A stretch of 64,000 nt of DNA, taken from assembly GCA_963822095.1 (NCBI GenBank), contig CAWGGS010000039.1, forward strand, positions 62,001 to 126,000. Reading direction: 5' to 3'. The notes under the pieces were generated by a model. The model saw only the letters and a list, made by a program, of their open reading frames with translations. It was not told the DNA's origin and did not search any database. The DNA comes from CAWGGS01 sp963822095. GTDB lineage: Bacteria > Desulfobacterota > Desulfobulbia > Desulfobulbales > Desulfocapsaceae. Position numbers and translations under genes: made by a program. Positions 62,056 through 64,000 of this stretch are shown one piece after another; the stretch's first letter is position 1, and the number at the start of each line of letters is the position of its first letter.

Positions 62056-63033
62056 ATGAAAAGATTTCTTTGCCTCATTCCAGCTCTGTTTTTCTGCTTT
62101 ATGGTCTCTTCGGCCTATTCCGAAATGACCATCAAACTTGGTGTTGTCACCAAACCGGGCTCCGCCCAGAATATTGTTGCCCAAAAATTCAAAGACCTTG
62201 TTGAAGCGCAGTCCAAAGGCGATATCAAGGTCAAGATCTACCACTCCGGTTCCATAGGCAACGAGACCGAAATCCTGCAACAGATACAATTGAATACGGT
62301 GCAAATGGGGGTTATTACCAGCGGGCCCTTTGACACCTTTGACCCGATCGTCAGGGTGATTGATTATCCTTTTCTCTTTAAAAGCAATGCGCAGGCGGAT
62401 GCCGTTCTCGACGGACCTTTGGGAGCCGAAATCTTAAAAGACCTGGAAAGCGCCGGTTTCAAGGGGCTGTGCTTTTCGGAAAACGGATTTAGGGACCTGA
62501 CCAACAGCCGCCGCCCGGTCAAAACCCCGGAAGACGTCAAGGGTTTGAAAATCAGGGTCATGGCTTCAGCCATGCACAAGGCAATCTGGCAGGATCTAGG
62601 GGCCAACCCTACACCGATGCCCTGGCCGATTTATACGGAACTCGAGCAGGGCGTTATCGACGGCCAGGAGAATCCTCTGTGGGTTCTTGTGGAATACAAG
62701 CTTTGGGAGGTCCAGAAATACCTGACACTGACCCGCCATGTCTACTCCCCCCATATTGACGTCGCTTCCCTTATCTGGTGGAAGACCCTTACACCCAAAA
62801 CCCAGGAAATGCTGCAAAAGGCCATGTACACTGCGGCCGTCTACCAACGCCGGGAAAACCGGGAAGGGAATGCCGCCAGGTTAAAGCTATTGAAAAAGAA
62901 AGGGTTTATCATTGAAGAGCACCCCGATATCGCAGCCTTCCGGGCCAAGGTCGCCGATCTGAAGAACATGGATATCTACCAGGAGCCCAAAGTAAAAGCC
63001 ATGTTGACCAAGATACTGGCTGTGGTGAAATAG
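62056..63033 (+). CDS. dctP: TRAP transporter substrate-binding protein, DctP type
   Basis: A 325-residue periplasmic receptor. The signal peptide (about 1-23, ending SSAYSE) precedes a domain with KIYHSGSIGNETEILQQIQL, GLKIRVMASAMHKAIWQDLG and the TRAP-conserved ELEQGVIDGQENP. The conserved arginine of KIRVMAS usually binds a carboxylate of the ligand. The substrate is unknown; its position next to the hut operon suggests urocanate, glutamate or another histidine-derived acid, but this is only context. GGGGGA precedes the ATG at 62056; the frame is open 28 codons further up. Confidence 0.92.
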   Translation: MKRFLCLIPALFFCFMVSSAYSEMTIKLGVVTKPGSAQNIVAQKFKDLVEAQSKGDIKVKIYHSGSIGNETEILQQIQLNTVQMGVITSGPFDTFDPIVRVIDYPFLFKSNAQADAVLDGPLGAEILKDLESAGFKGLCFSENGFRDLTNSRRPVKTPEDVKGLKIRVMASAMHKAIWQDLGANPTPMPWPIYTELEQGVIDGQENPLWVLVEYKLWEVQKYLTLTRHVYSPHIDVASLIWWKTLTPKTQEMLQKAMYTAAVYQRRENREGNAARLKLLKKKGFIIEEHPDIAAFRAKVADLKNMDIYQEPKVKAMLTKILAVVK

Positions 63034-63037
63034 CCTC

Positions 63038-63526
63038 ATGATGGAGGCCTTTATAAGATTCGACTCCAGACTTTCCAGGGCGGTGGATGTTCTGCTCTCC
63101 GCCTTGGGTATAACAATGGCCTCCATCGTTATACTCGAGGTTATTTTCAGGTATCTTTTAAACCACTCCCTCTTCTGGGCCGAGGAACTGGCCCGATATA
63201 TTCTGGTCTGGCTCACCTTTTTAGGCGCCACCGCCGCCTACCATCGCAAGGCCCATCCCGGAATCGACATCCTCACATCTAAGTTGGGCCCACGCCTGCG
63301 GCGTGCCAACACTCTCCTGGTCCATTGCATTTCATTGTGCCTTTTCGGGGTGATGATCTATTACGGCATTGCCTTCAGCTATTTTGTCCGACTCCAAATA
63401 ACCCCTGCTCTTTCCCTGCCCAAATGGATCATCTTTGCCGTCATCCCGATCAGCGGGCTGCTGTTTGTCTGTCACTGTCTGTTATTTCTTATGCAGGATT
63501 TAAAAGAGGGAAGCCGTGACGGTTGA
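63038..63526 (+). CDS. dctQ: TRAP transporter small permease, DctQ type
   Basis: A 162-residue inner-membrane protein with four TM helices. The typical HSLFWAEELARYILVWLTFLGA motif lies between helices 2 and 3, split here after residue 40. It starts four bases after the dctP stop codon and overlaps the DctM start, so all three are one operon. Confidence 0.92.
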   Translation: MMEAFIRFDSRLSRAVDVLLSALGITMASIVILEVIFRYLLNHSLFWAEELARYILVWLTFLGATAAYHRKAHPGIDILTSKLGPRLRRANTLLVHCISLCLFGVMIYYGIAFSYFVRLQITPALSLPKWIIFAVIPISGLLFVCHCLLFLMQDLKEGSRDG

Positions 63527-64000
63527 GATCCTTCTTCCTCTTCTGCTTCTCCTCTTTCTGATCGACACTCCGATAGCCATTGCCATCGGGGTGGCTTCGA
63601 TTGCCGCCATCGCACTGCAGGGAGAATTCCCTATGATGATGGCTATTCAGAGGCTTTTTTCCGGGGCGGATTCTTTTAACCTACTTGCGGTACCCCTGTT
63701 CATGTTTGCAGGAATCATTATGGAAGCCGGGGAGATCAGCCACCGAATTATCGATTTCGCCGCCGCCCTGGTCGGCTGGCTTCCCGGTGGTATGGCCGCC
63801 GTGGCCATCGTCTCGGCCATGTTTTTCGCCGGCATCTCGGGTTCCGCCGCCGCCGACACCGCCGCTGTCGGGGCCATCATGATTCCAGCGATGAAAAAAT
63901 CCGGTTACCGTTCCGACTTTGCCGCTGCACTCCAGGCGGCAGGCGGTTCCACCGGTGTGATCATACCGCCGTCCATCCCGATGATCATTTTCGGCTTCCT
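63516..64000 (+). CDS. dctM: TRAP transporter large permease, DctM type (partial)
   Basis: The start GTG at 63516 overlaps the dctQ end by 11 bases and follows AGAGGGA. About 161 codons are present before the right edge. The visible part has four TM helices and the DctM motifs VPLFMFAGIIMEAG, FFAGISGSAAADTAAVG and GVIIPPSIPM, typical of the large 12-TM permease. The rest lies outside the window. Confidence 0.93.
   Translation, partial: MTVEILLPLLLLLFLIDTPIAIAIGVASIAAIALQGEFPMMMAIQRLFSGADSFNLLAVPLFMFAGIIMEAGEISHRIIDFAAALVGWLPGGMAAVAIVSAMFFAGISGSAAADTAAVGAIMIPAMKKSGYRSDFAAALQAAGGSTGVIIPPSIPMIIFGF

Noticed and set aside
1..64000. tRNA, rRNA, CRISPR array, prophage or intact insertion sequence
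   Set aside because: No cloverleaf-type sequence, rRNA core, regularly spaced repeats, phage genes or transposase frames were seen by eye; a tRNAscan or CRISPR search could not be run.

Overview
The window looks like a chromosomal segment of an anaerobic or microaerobic member of the Desulfobacterota (a Desulfobulbales-like organism). This is inferred from the gene content: a stand-alone citramalate synthase, two rubrerythrin/ferritin-like proteins beside a Fur/PerR-type regulator, a DUF3786 protein, TRAP transport, and many ABC-sensor/PAS histidine kinases. No rRNA, tRNA, CRISPR array, prophage or intact insertion sequence was seen. Genes lie on both strands in short operons, and both window edges cut genes (a sensor gene at the left, a TRAP DctM permease at the right).

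Layout. 1-8.3 kb: sensor/chemotaxis genes, a hotdog thioesterase, DUF3786, a PAP2 phosphatase, cimA (isoleucine), and a ferritin-like gene joined to aroA. 8.6-17.9 kb: a hybrid histidine kinase, an AP2-like protein, a PilZ protein, a second hybrid kinase interrupted by an in-frame TGA, a TSUP permease, and a decayed Cache-GGDEF gene. 18.6-26.1 kb: a cysteine-rich exported protein, then a cell-wall cluster (glycosidase-like protein, mtgA, a divergent bifunctional PBP, a TPR lipoprotein and a DUF533 protein). 26.2-26.6 kb: a gene-free, strongly hairpinned stretch that may be a GGA-loop small RNA. 26.7-29.3 kb: a methyltransferase, rubrerythrin and a Fur-family regulator with a likely operator. 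29.5-40.7 kb: a long minus-strand operon joining an ABC-2 exporter, a TolC/adaptor/RND pump, a YkgJ-like cysteine protein and an OmpR/HAMP two-component system. 41-46.9 kb: thiM-thiE, transketolase, a BHMT-like methyltransferase and a PilZ protein. 47-55.5 kb: a DUF2157/DUF4824 pair, a 1287-residue MFS-PlsC-ACP-AMP-ligase fusion, a divergent sigma-54 activator, and a pyrimidine-dimer glycosylase/DUF1722 fusion. 55.6-61.7 kb: a cobalamin riboswitch with terminator ahead of a 46-residue ORF, then the histidine-degradation operon hutU-hutI-hutG-hutH. 62-64 kb: a TRAP transporter, divergent from hut.

How parts work together. The sigma-54 activator faces a good sigma-54 promoter that would drive the phospholipid-remodelling fusion gene, with repeats at an enhancer-like distance. 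The efflux operon carries its own two-component regulator. The hut genes convert histidine to glutamate, and the adjacent TRAP system may import a related carboxylate. The least expected items are the B12-riboswitch-controlled 46-residue ORF, the structured element at 26.2 kb, and two families of dispersed intergenic repeats.
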